Shown piece by piece: positions 18,994 to 28,764 of a stretch of 64,000 nt of DNA (positions are counted from its first letter, which is position 1; each line of letters begins with the position of its first letter). The notes beneath the pieces were generated by a model that was given only the letters and a program-made list of their open reading frames with translations, did not search any database and had not been told where the DNA came from. The stretch comes from a virus. The position numbers and the translations under genes are program-made. Location: positions 124,001 through 188,000 of the IMG/VR virus record IMGVR_UViG_3300019458_000020. One strand, 5' to 3'.

Positions 18994-20637
18994 TTATCTT
19001 TTACTTCTGCCTTTCCAACCACCAGGAACTCCTGTTCCGCTCGATACATTTATTTTTGTTGGCGCATTCAAGGTAGGAATATTCCCACCATCCGCACCTG
19101 GAGCAAAACCTCCACCTGTAATAAATACTCTCCGACTTAACAGAGTTTCAAGTTTCTCTCTCATAACTATGAGTTTAGCTACCTCAACAGGCGTTTGAGT
19201 TTTATCTGGTTTAGCTTGTCCGGCATCTGGGTGTTTGTGTTTGTACCAATGTGTGTGTTTTATTAACCAATCACACAAATCATATAACCAATTGACCGTC
19301 GTTTGTCCTAACAATGCCGGTTCATCCGTTACATCCGGTGAACCAAGATATATTACAGGAGAATTTATGACAGTTTTTGTATTGGTTGTTAAAATTATTT
19401 GATTATGAGCATCAACGGTATATTCATCATCTGTTACTACAGCATATCTCTTTTTAGAAAAGTGAAACGTTTCTCCCCTTTTTGAAGATACAATTACTCT
19501 ATCTGAATTCAATACTATCTGATCTCCATTTAGTATTGGATATGTAAATTTGGTTGGACCATTAAAAACGCCTTGTTCTTCGGAACCATTTCCCCACATT
19601 TTCTTTAAACAGTTAGTGACAAATCCACTAATAGTTGTACCAGATGTAATATGAATTGAACTTCCGTCGTTGTTTATATCTTCGGAGACATACCCACCAA
19701 CATTTTTTTCTTCTATTGTTCCCATTACAGGAGGAACATTTTCATATACTCTTGTTGATTTTCCTGGTTCTGTTAACGGTCGTTGACGATTACGAATTAA
19801 TATCATTGGATTTCCACCACCAGCTTCGTAAATTTTACCGTCAATATTTTTGTATTTTAAGCCAGACCCTTTATAATCTGCGTATCCACTGAAATTATCA
19901 TCATGTCCACGATCATTTAAACGATTATCATCGTATGCACCAAATCTAATAGATTGACCAAATCTACTTTCAACTATTAAATCTCCTTCTCTTCTCTTCA
20001 AACTCCTAATTCGATGATTCAGTATAAAATATCTTCCGGCTGCCCCATTAAATCCAGGTCCACCATCAACTCTTGTTCTTGATTCTGGCCCAATAAAATC
20101 AACATAACTGTTTCTTTTAATATCTCCCTCTATCGTTTCTCTGTTTCCCTTTTGTTGATTACTGGAAGGGTCAACGTATCCGCCGTTATTTAATTCTACT
20201 TGAAAATCTACGTTGTTATTAGGAAAATTATTTAGATTAATCTTTCTGGTATAGAAAAATTTTTCCAGATGTCTTATTACTCCCACTACTTCATTAACAA
20301 CAGGATATTCTGTCACATTAGATTCTAAGGGAAGTGCCCACACCAATTCTTCTTTTTCTACAGACCTATTAGAATGAAGTAATCGAATTTGAACTCTACC
20401 TACCCAAGACAAATCAATATCTTGTTCACTTGGTTTTTTTCCATTAATAGATGGCGGCCATACATCCAAATCAATGAGATTATTTTTTAATTTTGGATGA
20501 GTAGAATCTAAAATAACATCTAATACGACTGCCGGCTCAATTTCATAAAATTCAGCTTGTTGAAATGCCGTCGGATTATTACCCCCAAAATTATCCAAAG
20601 AAGCATCTGATGTAGTTCCTGTTCGTTTCCAATACAT
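18994..20637 (-). CDS. 5: Baseplate hub / central spike protein, gp5-like, without a lysozyme domain
   Basis: 547 residues. The N-terminal ~130 residues read as an OB-fold (VGRVQIRLL, WALPLESN, YPVVNEVVGVIRH). The C-terminal part has the repetitive VGS-like pattern of a trimeric beta-helix (QIVLNSDRVIVSSKRGETF, HNQIILTTNTKTVINSPVIYLGSPD). These are the parts of T4 gp5 that form the membrane-piercing spike; the central lysozyme domain of T4 gp5 is absent. Neighbours gp25-like and gp6-like fit. The gp5 label rests on layout and fold pattern rather than identity. Confidence 0.75.
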   Translation of the reverse strand: MYWKRTGTTSDASLDNFGGNNPTAFQQAEFYEIEPAVVLDVILDSTHPKLKNNLIDLDVWPPSINGKKPSEQDIDLSWVGRVQIRLLHSNRSVEKEELVWALPLESNVTEYPVVNEVVGVIRHLEKFFYTRKINLNNFPNNNVDFQVELNNGGYVDPSSNQQKGNRETIEGDIKRNSYVDFIGPESRTRVDGGPGFNGAAGRYFILNHRIRSLKRREGDLIVESRFGQSIRFGAYDDNRLNDRGHDDNFSGYADYKGSGLKYKNIDGKIYEAGGGNPMILIRNRQRPLTEPGKSTRVYENVPPVMGTIEEKNVGGYVSEDINNDGSSIHITSGTTISGFVTNCLKKMWGNGSEEQGVFNGPTKFTYPILNGDQIVLNSDRVIVSSKRGETFHFSKKRYAVVTDDEYTVDAHNQIILTTNTKTVINSPVIYLGSPDVTDEPALLGQTTVNWLYDLCDWLIKHTHWYKHKHPDAGQAKPDKTQTPVEVAKLIVMREKLETLLSRRVFITGGGFAPGADGGNIPTLNAPTKINVSSGTGVPGGWKGRSKR

Positions 20638-20638
20638 G

Positions 20639-21028
20639 TTAATCTTTTTTAATGGATTTTATAGATATCGATGTAGCTTCTTGTTCTTTTTTCAAATCGG
20701 TGACAGAAGTTTCTACTTCTTTCATAATTTGATTTCGTTCTTCATCGGTTAACCACGATGAACCTTGTGGACCTTCGGTTTCTACTTTAGAAGACACCAA
20801 TCTTTGTATGATTGCGGCTAATTTTACAAGATGGTCATCGTTGTGAATACCCGCATCCAAGTATTGCTTAATAAGAGGAACTATCATCATTGCGTCGTTT
20901 GTGGTTTTTATAAGGGGACGCAATTCAGTAACTAAGGCATCAATCTGTGACTTCGTTTCATTTTGATTAGTAACGATGTCTTTACACAAGTCCTCGAAAG
21001 TCTTGCCGTCAAATATTTGAAACTTCAT
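20639..21028 (-). CDS. Small helical baseplate-region protein
   Basis: 129 residues from MKFQIF at 21028; starts at 21034 and 21058 are also open. TATTTATA within a 14-base palindrome (21037-21050) lies just upstream, consistent with a promoter element and favouring the later starts. The protein is helical and charged with a Ser/Lys-rich C-terminus. It ends 1 base before the gp5-like start. Unknown, probably a hub assembly factor or structural component. Confidence 0.6.
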   Translation of the reverse strand: MKFQIFDGKTFEDLCKDIVTNQNETKSQIDALVTELRPLIKTTNDAMMIVPLIKQYLDAGIHNDDHLVKLAAIIQRLVSSKVETEGPQGSSWLTDEERNQIMKEVETSVTDLKKEQEATSISIKSIKKD

Positions 21029-21058
21029 GTCCATACCTATAAATAGGTAGAAACGCAA

Positions 21059-21826
21059 TTAGTTTGAAGTCATTATAATAATATTTGTCCTCTTCTTTTT
21101 TCTATTTTTCCACAGATTTTCTCTGTGTTCTTTACTTTTAGGTTGATTTTTAAGTTTATTACTGATTTTCAATCTTCGGCTTATTTCAATCTCTTCTTTG
21201 GATATTCCTAGACTCCATCCTTTAACGGATTTTCTTTTTCCACTTATCATATAATGTACTGCGGAGGAATCCAGATTATATTTTTTCCTTAAATCATATT
21301 GTGTACATTCTTCAACCAAATTTAATTTGGCATTTATAAACTTGTATAATTGGTCGTCGTATCGAGCATTATTACTTCCAGTATGGGCTAATCGGTTTTT
21401 ATGTTTTTGTTCCTCGGTCTTAGGTGTACCGAACATATAAGACCTGTCTCCTTTTAAGGCGTAACTTTGTCTTTTTCTGGTTTTTTCTGACCGGAATGAA
21501 TTCCCACACCAACTCATTAAATAATTACATAGATTATCTATTCCATAGAAATCAATACATGCAGTTTCTAATGCCAACGATTCTAATTCCTCCATGTCTT
21601 CTTTTACTTTTTCGTATATAATGTGGTCACCAGAATCTATGATATTTTTGATTCTATAAAACAAGTCATAATTGGTTTTATTTGGGATTTTATTTAATAG
21701 AACATCCTTTTCGTGTTTATACATTCTACTTCCACAACCTTTACCAACATAAAAAACAGAACTATCCTTAGAATCCAATAACAAATATGTGTAATATTTA
21801 TTACTTTTCGATGTGGACATAACCAT
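21059..21826 (-). CDS. GIY-YIG homing endonuclease
   Basis: 255 residues (start MVMST at 21826; MSTSK at 21820 is equally possible). The catalytic start is YYTYLLLDSKDSSVFYVGKG (GIY-YIG variant YTY...YVG). Downstream are NUMOD-like segments (GDRSYMFGTPKTEEQKHKN) and a helix-turn-helix (YDLRKKYNLDSSAVHYMI). It is inserted between the late sigma factor and the baseplate operon. The frame looks intact. Confidence 0.85.
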   Translation of the reverse strand: MVMSTSKSNKYYTYLLLDSKDSSVFYVGKGCGSRMYKHEKDVLLNKIPNKTNYDLFYRIKNIIDSGDHIIYEKVKEDMEELESLALETACIDFYGIDNLCNYLMSWCGNSFRSEKTRKRQSYALKGDRSYMFGTPKTEEQKHKNRLAHTGSNNARYDDQLYKFINAKLNLVEECTQYDLRKKYNLDSSAVHYMISGKRKSVKGWSLGISKEEIEISRRLKISNKLKNQPKSKEHRENLWKNRKKKRTNIIIMTSN

Positions 21827-21832
21827 TTTACA

Positions 21833-22699
21833 TTATGATTTTATATAATTGTTAACGTTGACTTTTCCTTCATTCATATAAGACATAGAAACAGTATTTT
21901 GATATTGTTTCATTTTATTTATGACTTTTGTTATCTGCTGTGTTTTACACTCGGCAATTTCTCGTATGTAAAGATACAATGCTTTCTTATTATAAGCTTC
22001 TATTCGGTCGGAATTTCTAAAGAGTTCTATAACCGCGTTAGCAATATCTAAATCTCTTTGTTTGGTGAATATTTTGTTAACATTATTTTCCCAAAATTTT
22101 ACCATTAAATTCATGAATTCTGTATTCTCAGAATTTTTATAGTGTTTGTCTTCACTTTGAAGTTGGACGGTATTTTCATCCTTTTCTTCACTAATATCTA
22201 CGTGTTGATTGAATCTTTTATAATTTCCATTGTTCAGAGCAATAAGATAATGTTTTGCAACCACTGAAAAATAAGAATATGCTTTGCTTCCCTTGTTAGC
22301 ATCGAATTTATGTAACACAGACACTAAAAATCCTACGACATCTTTTTGTACATCAATTGGACTCGTATCAAAATAAGTAAATTTGAAAGTGTTAAATACA
22401 TTTTCTACCAATTTTTCGAACGCATATTTAATCTTCTCATTATAAATTGTATTTCTTTTTTCTTGGTCCTGTTCAAGATTATAATCGATGATAGCTTGTT
22501 CGGTTTCAGAAGTAAAATACATTTTATTGACTGAAGGTTTCTTTTCCTTTTCTACTGAAACAACAGGAGCAGTTTCTACGGTTGGAACTTTTTCAACTTT
22601 CTTTTCCACTACAGGAGTCAATCGCATTGATTTCTTTGAATGTTTCTTAACCTTCACGGATTTTAATTTCTTAGGCTTCATTTTCGACGTTTTTTTCAT
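21833..22699 (-). CDS. 55: Late-transcription sigma factor, T4 gp55-like
   Basis: 288 residues. A basic N-terminal extension (~60 residues, Lys-rich) precedes a sigma70 region 2-like domain: DVQKDVVGFLVSVLHKFDANKGSKAYSYFSVVAKHYLIAL aligns in pattern with T4 gp55 (helix, K-x-(Y)-x-A-(Y/F)-x-Y-(F/I)). gp55 directs RNA polymerase to late promoters with only a -10-like element. Here it sits inside the virion block it would control. The N-terminal extension is longer than in T4. It overlaps the upstream gene by 29 bases. Confidence 0.8.
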   Translation of the reverse strand: MKKTSKMKPKKLKSVKVKKHSKKSMRLTPVVEKKVEKVPTVETAPVVSVEKEKKPSVNKMYFTSETEQAIIDYNLEQDQEKRNTIYNEKIKYAFEKLVENVFNTFKFTYFDTSPIDVQKDVVGFLVSVLHKFDANKGSKAYSYFSVVAKHYLIALNNGNYKRFNQHVDISEEKDENTVQLQSEDKHYKNSENTEFMNLMVKFWENNVNKIFTKQRDLDIANAVIELFRNSDRIEAYNKKALYLYIREIAECKTQQITKVINKMKQYQNTVSMSYMNEGKVNVNNYIKS

Positions 22700-22991
22700 T
22701 TTGTTCTCCTTCTTCGGTTTCCAATCCTTGAGTTCGAATGTTTAGTCGTTCTATGAGTTCTAACATTTGTTGAAATATGACACCAACATCGTCATCCTTT
22801 TCAAACATTTGTTTCTTGTCTATTTCTTTTATATTTTGGTAGGTAGATAGAACGTCTTCAGAAAATTCTAGTATCCATCGTTCATATAACTCGGCCTTCA
22901 GCATTTGCCATTGGCCAGCTTTAAATAAATAAACATTCAATACTAAAGAAACAATCAATAGTACAGACAAAACAACAATTGTTAAAATCAT
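22671..22991 (-). CDS. Small single-span membrane protein
   Basis: 106 residues. Residues 1-23 form one hydrophobic helix (LTIVVLSVLLIVSLVLNVYLF), followed by a cytoplasmic-type charged helical region and an acidic C-terminus. The 3' end overlaps the sigma gene start by 29 bases. Function unknown. Confidence 0.6.
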   Translation of the reverse strand: MILTIVVLSVLLIVSLVLNVYLFKAGQWQMLKAELYERWILEFSEDVLSTYQNIKEIDKKQMFEKDDDVGVIFQQMLELIERLNIRTQGLETEEGEQNEKNVENEA

Positions 22992-22994
22992 ATA

Positions 22995-23132
22995 TTACTC
23001 ATCCACTTCATCGATAGGATTTTCGAGATACTCTTGAAGATAATCTAACGCTTCTTCAACACCATCCCAGTCTTCCGATCTTTTGGCATCCTTGAGTAAT
23101 TTTACTAAGTAATTAATATCAGATTGATTCAT
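22995..23132 (-). CDS. Small acidic helical protein, 45 residues
   Basis: A 45-residue frame, MNQSDINYLVKLLKDAK..., rich in Asp/Glu and predicted helical. It ends 3 bases before the next gene starts, in an otherwise tightly packed operon. Codon use matches its neighbours. Unknown. Confidence 0.5.
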   Translation of the reverse strand: MNQSDINYLVKLLKDAKRSEDWDGVEEALDYLQEYLENPIDEVDE

Positions 23133-23264
23133 GTTGGCTAAAATTTATTTCTATAACCAGACACATACATAGTAATATTTTTTCAATTCTGCCTTTAATA
23201 TTTGAAGTTACTATTAAAATGTACTTCTGGCAAGTACAATTAATAATTATAATTCATAATGTTT
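23133..23264 (-). other. Intergenic spacer with hairpin after the membrane-protein gene
   Basis: 132 bases without a gene. It contains GTACTT-(5 nt)-AAGTAC, which on the minus strand is followed by ATTTTAAT. This may be a weak terminator for the gene ending at 23265. Confidence 0.4.
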
Positions 23265-24272
23265 TTATTTAAAATAACCTTTAGCAAAAGTATCATAGTG
23301 ACCAGCGGAAGTAGATGGCGTGGCTGGTGGTTGTTCAGGTGCCGGAACGGGGGCAGGTGGTTCGACTGAAACAGGCTCTATTTTCTCTTGTATAATTTCT
23401 TTTACAGGCGGAGTCTCTGGTATAATTACATTTTTTGTAGTAGATGCGATTGGTAAGTCGTGAACAGAATCATCCTCTTTTCTATAAACTGACACGTTAT
23501 AAGCAAGTATTAAACATATAGCTAATGGGTCAAATACAACAATAATCATTAAAATGAACCATCTAGCAACAGAATCCAATGATATACCCAAAGCGTCGGC
23601 CACGAATTTAAAAGTTTGTATATCTTTCTTCTCAGAAGAACCCAATTTCATTTCATTGATTTTGCCATCTATTTTTATTAATTCGTCTGTTGCTCTGTTG
23701 ATTCTTCCGTTCTCATCTTTTATATTAATTTCAGTCTGTTGAATAATTTCTGCCGTTTGTTCCTGAATCTGTCTAAGTAATATCGGATTTCTATTAATAG
23801 TTGAATTCGTCAATACTTCACTCAGACGTGATTCCTGCATCGAACGTAATTTATTTAATTCTTCTATTCTAGTTTTGGCTGATTGGATTATACTCTCCTG
23901 ATTCGGTTTTTGTGCAACGAGTAATTCTATTCTTTCTTGAGAAACCTTGAACTCAATAGATGATTTTTGATATGCTGAAGAAAGATATCCAAATATTCCT
24001 AACGATGTTATTATCATTAAGAGAATAACCGATGCACAGAGATATGATTTCAAAAGTGTTTTGGTTTTTGTCCAGTATCTATAAAGATATGTTGTCGCAA
24101 CTATTTTTCCTATTTCTAATACTGATGCCATGACCATAGATGCAATAGCTGCTCCCGCAAACAGTGTGCCTACTCCATAAACCGAAAACGCAGCGGCACA
24201 TAATGCAATTAATAATGATGTACATCCCAATATAAATGGAAATTTTTTCATTGATAACAATATGTTTTTCAT
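23265..24272 (-). CDS. Multi-span membrane protein with periplasmic/cytoplasmic coiled coil
   Basis: 335 residues. Hydrophobic segments lie at about 12-34, 36-58, 72-95 and 228-258. Between the third and fourth is a long helical coiled-coil region (about 100-215), and the C-terminus is a Pro/Val/Glu-rich tail (PPAPVPAPEQPPATPS). Proteins of this layout are common in environmental T4-like phages without an assigned function. It lies between fibre genes and the late sigma factor. Confidence 0.6.
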   Translation of the reverse strand: MKNILLSMKKFPFILGCTSLLIALCAAAFSVYGVGTLFAGAAIASMVMASVLEIGKIVATTYLYRYWTKTKTLLKSYLCASVILLMIITSLGIFGYLSSAYQKSSIEFKVSQERIELLVAQKPNQESIIQSAKTRIEELNKLRSMQESRLSEVLTNSTINRNPILLRQIQEQTAEIIQQTEINIKDENGRINRATDELIKIDGKINEMKLGSSEKKDIQTFKFVADALGISLDSVARWFILMIIVVFDPLAICLILAYNVSVYRKEDDSVHDLPIASTTKNVIIPETPPVKEIIQEKIEPVSVEPPAPVPAPEQPPATPSTSAGHYDTFAKGYFK

Positions 24273-24280
24273 AAATTATT

Positions 24281-25771
24281 TTAAGCAAATGGTATCCACG
24301 AACTTGATATATCTGTTCTAATAGGAACGGAAGATAGAGGAAATCCTTGAACAATAACCGATACCGTAAAGAAATTGGCTATAGCCGGCAAACTGACTGT
24401 AGTTGCATAGACTACATCCCCAACGGATAATCCTGATGTAGATGCTGAAAAGCTCGCACTCAAATATCTTGACCCGGACCAGAAATTACAAGATGCCGAT
24501 ACGTATCCTGCCGACAATGCACCTGCAGTCACCGAAAAAGGAAGAATATAATTTCTTCCGTGATTACCATTTTTATTTCCATGAAAATTATATACCGCAC
24601 CTACGTGATTCATTGACGATGTTGGAGCAACCATAATTCCCTGAACAACCTCTTTATCAGAATGAATGATAGCTTTTAATGATTCGCTAGCAGGATATAA
24701 CCATTTTTCATATTGATTATTATCTATCGATGCACTGAAATTTTCTGGAAGAAGATAAAGTCCTGTAGCTTGTCCAACATCTGTACTACTATCATTTCTG
24801 TGTGCTCTATCGGATAATAGTATCGTATCTCCCAAACTAGGTGGAATATACATTCTATTGACCACCCACATAATATAACTTCCTGCAGCAACATTATCTT
24901 TCTTGAACATTAAGTTGTGACAATAATTATGAACAAATGTTATGGCATTGTCCGTACCATTTACTGATCTATATCCTTGAAATAATTTATAGTCATCCGC
25001 AGTTCCTAATCTATCATTATATGAAGCCGTTCTATATATTCCAGGTGCAGAAGACTCGGTTATAGGCAACCATCTTACTTCTACGGTTGTAAATCCAACT
25101 GGAGGACTAGTTCCATCACATCCTAAAACAGCTCTCATAAAAACTACTATATCTGTGTCGTTTTCTGTTACAATAATAGGGACGCCTCTTTCTGTTGGAT
25201 CCGTCCAGCCCCACCTAGAACTTGTAAATCCACTTGCAGTAAATGGACCAAAAACTTGTTGAAAATTAATATCCGTTTCTGCCAAATTAATATATGATGC
25301 GGTGATTGCTAAATCCGACTCAAGTGTATAAGTTGATACAGGTGCGGAAGGAGTAAATAAAGCATAAGAAGTAGAAAATACATTACTTGTACTTATTGCC
25401 AATTGAGCAAATGACGCTGTATCTACTAGAGACGCTGTTATAGATGTTAATGCAAACCCACCCCCCAATGTATTTGATGAAGATATTGCAAATGATGCTG
25501 TACCGTTTGTTGGAGTTGTATTGTTTATAAATAATCCAACAGATGAAGTAAATACCGAACTAGCTGTAGCAACAAATGATGAAGATACAGAAAATAATGA
25601 AGAACTTGCCCAACTACCGGATGCAAACGAACCACTCAGAGATGTCCAATTATTAAATGTAAATATTGTAGCTTTTTTGGAAGTCAATGATCCACTATCC
25701 ACAACATACAAGAAATCATTTCCTGTTGATGAGGTTATAGAGGCCGTTAGTTGTGATATCGTCGTTGGCAT
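24281..25771 (-). CDS. Tail-fibre protein, paralogue 1 of a tandem family
   Basis: 496 residues. The N-terminal domain ends in (V/I)VDSGS (ISQLTASITSSTGNDFLYVVDSGS), followed by an Ala/Ser-rich repeat zone (units of the type ATASFV, TSSVG). The C-terminal domain (~300 residues) is shared with the next two genes: WGWTDP(T)ERGVPI, IIHSDKEVVQGIM, GRNYILPF, then SSVPIRTD-SSSW. Only 3 bases separate the members. Receptor-binding diversification is inferred. Confidence 0.75.
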   Translation of the reverse strand: MPTTISQLTASITSSTGNDFLYVVDSGSLTSKKATIFTFNNWTSLSGSFASGSWASSSLFSVSSSFVATASSVFTSSVGLFINNTTPTNGTASFAISSSNTLGGGFALTSITASLVDTASFAQLAISTSNVFSTSYALFTPSAPVSTYTLESDLAITASYINLAETDINFQQVFGPFTASGFTSSRWGWTDPTERGVPIIVTENDTDIVVFMRAVLGCDGTSPPVGFTTVEVRWLPITESSAPGIYRTASYNDRLGTADDYKLFQGYRSVNGTDNAITFVHNYCHNLMFKKDNVAAGSYIMWVVNRMYIPPSLGDTILLSDRAHRNDSSTDVGQATGLYLLPENFSASIDNNQYEKWLYPASESLKAIIHSDKEVVQGIMVAPTSSMNHVGAVYNFHGNKNGNHGRNYILPFSVTAGALSAGYVSASCNFWSGSRYLSASFSASTSGLSVGDVVYATTVSLPAIANFFTVSVIVQGFPLSSVPIRTDISSSWIPFA

Positions 25772-25774
25772 AAA

Positions 25775-27259
25775 TTATGGATTTCCTATAATTACAAATG
25801 AACAACTCTCATTCGTGCGTATAGGTACAGGAGACAAAGGTATTCCACTCACTACGACGGATGTAGTCCATCTATTTGCTACGGCTGGTAATCCATCCAT
25901 GAAAGCAACTGCAACATCTCCTAAAGATAATCCGGTTGTTGGAATACTTGCTGAAGCACTATGGCTAGCCGATAAAACATTAGAACCAGACATATACATA
26001 AATGATGCTGAACAAAATCCTAAACTTAAAGATTGACTATTGACTAAAAACGGAAATGCATATACTCTTCCGAATCTCCCGGCGTGCCTTCCACCAATCA
26101 AATTATTGTTTGATACAGATGACGTAGAAGCAAACATAATTCCTTGTTGAACTTCTTTATCAGCATAAATTAATGTACGAACGGAACCACTTGTATATTG
26201 AATCCATTGATGCAATGAATGGTCAGGAGTTTCATTTGGTAGGGCAGTATCTACTAATACATCCGGAAAAGATTCTCTGAACATACCACTTTCTAATGGA
26301 ACTTCGATTTCTTGTGCATTAGAATCTTCTGGAGAATCAACACGATATCCTTTATTTTCTATCCAAAGAATATGATTTCCTCTATTCAGTGTTTTTCTAA
26401 AATATAATTTTACAGAATCGGCGACTAAACGATTAACGTCATTTAAACATGGCATCAAAGGAACATAATCTTCCGAAGAATCTAATGATTCAGTATATGG
26501 CGAACGAGGAAAAATATAATCGCCAGCAGAAGAAGTAATATTTCTAAATCTGGCTTCAATCGTGTTAATTGAAAAATAACCACCTTCTCTATTATCTCCA
26601 CGTCCACTAATTTTAACTGTTATATCAAATAATACATTTGTTCCATCGTTTAATACCATAATAGGAACACCTTGAAATAATGGGTCTGTCCAAGACCAAG
26701 GAGAACCAGAATGAGCACTTGAAGTAAATGGTCCATACCAAAGTGGAATTCCTTGAGCTAAATCTAAATTAATATATGATGCAGTTTGTGCGTGCTTGGT
26801 ATAATTTGTAGTTGATGCGGTGATTGTATTTTTTGTTACTTGAGAGAATGAAGAAGATACAACATTGCTTGCTGTTTTTGCTAATTGAACGAACGATGCA
26901 GTATTTGCTAGAAATGAACTATTTGCTCGGTCTATTACGGAACCTGTTCTAGCATACGATGAAGTAATTGCCCACCATACTGTACCGTTATTATCCGTGC
27001 CATTATAATATAAAAATAATCCTACTCCTGCATTTATTGCATAACTGGCGGATGGGTTAAAGGATGTGGTGACAGCAGTAAATGATCTACTTACCCAACT
27101 TGCACTTAATGCCGAACCACTGTTTTGAAACCATGTATTAAATGCAGATAAAGACGTTCGGAATGTTTGCATTACCGAACCACTATCAACTACAACGATA
27201 AAATCGTTGGATGATATATTTACTATTTCATTTAGTTCGCTGACTTTTATATTTGCCAT
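25775..27259 (-). CDS. Tail-fibre protein, paralogue 2 of a tandem family
   Basis: 494 residues with the same three-part layout: VSELNEIV...IVVVDSGS at the N-terminus, Ala/Ser repeats (TASFVQL, SSSFSQV), and the shared C-terminal domain (WSWTDPLFQGVPI, LIYADKEVQQGIMFA, FGRVYAFPFLV, SPVIRTN type ending). The central part of the C-domain differs most from its siblings, as expected for a receptor-contact surface. Confidence 0.75.
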   Translation of the reverse strand: MANIKVSELNEIVNISSNDFIVVVDSGSVMQTFRTSLSAFNTWFQNSGSALSASWVSRSFTAVTTSFNPSASYAINAGVGLFLYYNGTDNNGTVWWAITSSYARTGSVIDRANSSFLANTASFVQLAKTASNVVSSSFSQVTKNTITASTTNYTKHAQTASYINLDLAQGIPLWYGPFTSSAHSGSPWSWTDPLFQGVPIMVLNDGTNVLFDITVKISGRGDNREGGYFSINTIEARFRNITSSAGDYIFPRSPYTESLDSSEDYVPLMPCLNDVNRLVADSVKLYFRKTLNRGNHILWIENKGYRVDSPEDSNAQEIEVPLESGMFRESFPDVLVDTALPNETPDHSLHQWIQYTSGSVRTLIYADKEVQQGIMFASTSSVSNNNLIGGRHAGRFGRVYAFPFLVNSQSLSLGFCSASFMYMSGSNVLSASHSASASIPTTGLSLGDVAVAFMDGLPAVANRWTTSVVVSGIPLSPVPIRTNESCSFVIIGNP

Positions 27260-27262
27260 AAA

Positions 27263-28747
27263 TTACGTTGCTACCCAAGAACTACTTACATCTGTTCGAA
27301 TTGGTATTTGTGATAGTAATGCTCCTTGTGTAACAGATAATACTTTCCAATTTGTAGCCACACTCGGAATCGACCCTAAATATGCTACGACCATTGCATT
27401 TTCTGTCGAACCAGCAGACGCTGAAAAACTTGCTGTATAAATAGATGATGCACTTGTATAGGTAAATGATGCTCTACAATTTCCATTAGAAATTGCTCCA
27501 GCAGTAACTAAAAATGGTAAAGCATAAACTCTCCCAAATGACCCGGCAAACAATCTTCCTATAAAATCGTATCGTGGAGACGGACTGCTTCTAAATGAAA
27601 TTGACGCCGTTGGTGCAAACATAATTCCTTGTTTTACTTCATTGTTGGCGTAAACAAGAGCCTTTACAGAACCACTGGTAGGCCATATCCAACATTCCAA
27701 CTCTTCATCACTAGAAATAGATGGTGCTTGGTCATAAAGATAATATTGAGATGGTATGGCATCACCACTACCATTATAATATGCTCGATCGGTGACAATA
27801 TTTCCGATAGTTTTATTTGATATAAATGCTTTTCTCGTTACTCTCGAATAAAACCATAAAATATAACTACCTCTTTTTACTCCGGTTTTTTTAAATGTGC
27901 TTGTTAGTGTATGATTATACGAAAAATAAGAAGGACTCCAACTCATTATATACTGAAAATCGTCCGACGTTCCTACTACTTCCGATGTAGATGGAATATC
28001 ATATACTCCAACGTTTGTAGATGCTGAGATGGGTTTCAATCTTACCTGTAACGTATGTAATCCACCACTACTATCTGCATCATTCATTATATTGCATGTC
28101 GCCATTATTGTTATGTCTGTATCATCATGTAATACACAAATAGGAATTCCTCGTTCTATTGGATCCGTCCATCCCCATTTTGAACCAGAGTAACCACTTG
28201 CTGTAAATGGTCCATACCACTTAGGAATATTTGTTGAAAAAGTGCCCAAGTTAATATACGAAGCAGTTTCGGCAAAAGATGAAGTTTTAACGAATGAAGC
28301 AGTTTGTGCTAATAAGGTCAATAAAGAAAATGATGATGATAACACAAAACTTGCACTATTAGCATTTATTGCTAAAGATGCACTAGTTGCAATAGATGCA
28401 CTGACCGCATTAATAGCAACTGAACTTGTGTGTGCCCACGATGAAGATACGGCATTAGATGCTGTACCATTGAATCCACCATCATATTTTAAAAATTCTA
28501 TAAATGAGGATGTTTTTGCATAACTTGCCGACGGAATATAAGAAGCCGACGTGGAGTTTATAGCAAATTGAGCTAAACTTGCAGATAATACCGAACCACT
28601 CAGAGAAAAGAATCCATCATTTAAAGATTGAACCGATACTCTAAATGTTGTTAAAGAAGGCGCAGACCCGCTTTGAACAATTACTAAAAGGTCATCCCCA
28701 GTAATTGTTGTTAATGTCGCTAATTGACTTATTCTTATCTGAGCCAT
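27263..28747 (-). CDS. Tail-fibre protein, paralogue 3 of a tandem family
   Basis: 494 residues. N-terminus IRISQLATL...LLVIVQSGS; Ala/Ser repeats with SASYIPSASYAKTSSF; shared C-domain with WGWTDPIERGIPI, LVYANNEVKQGIMFAP, FGRVYALPFLV and LSQIPIRTDVSSSW. It is closer in places to paralogue 1 (ERG-I/V-PI) and in others to paralogue 2 (FGRVYA-PFLV), suggesting recombination among copies. Confidence 0.75.
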   Translation of the reverse strand: MAQIRISQLATLTTITGDDLLVIVQSGSAPSLTTFRVSVQSLNDGFFSLSGSVLSASLAQFAINSTSASYIPSASYAKTSSFIEFLKYDGGFNGTASNAVSSSWAHTSSVAINAVSASIATSASLAINANSASFVLSSSFSLLTLLAQTASFVKTSSFAETASYINLGTFSTNIPKWYGPFTASGYSGSKWGWTDPIERGIPICVLHDDTDITIMATCNIMNDADSSGGLHTLQVRLKPISASTNVGVYDIPSTSEVVGTSDDFQYIMSWSPSYFSYNHTLTSTFKKTGVKRGSYILWFYSRVTRKAFISNKTIGNIVTDRAYYNGSGDAIPSQYYLYDQAPSISSDEELECWIWPTSGSVKALVYANNEVKQGIMFAPTASISFRSSPSPRYDFIGRLFAGSFGRVYALPFLVTAGAISNGNCRASFTYTSASSIYTASFSASAGSTENAMVVAYLGSIPSVATNWKVLSVTQGALLSQIPIRTDVSSSWVAT

Positions 28748-28764
28748 ACATAATTATTCATTCA

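Noticed and set aside
21037-21050. T4 late promoter TATAAATA at the palindrome ACCTATAAATAGGT
   Set aside because: The match is on the strand opposite to the genes; the palindrome makes direction unclear. Kept only as part of the TATTTAT observation.
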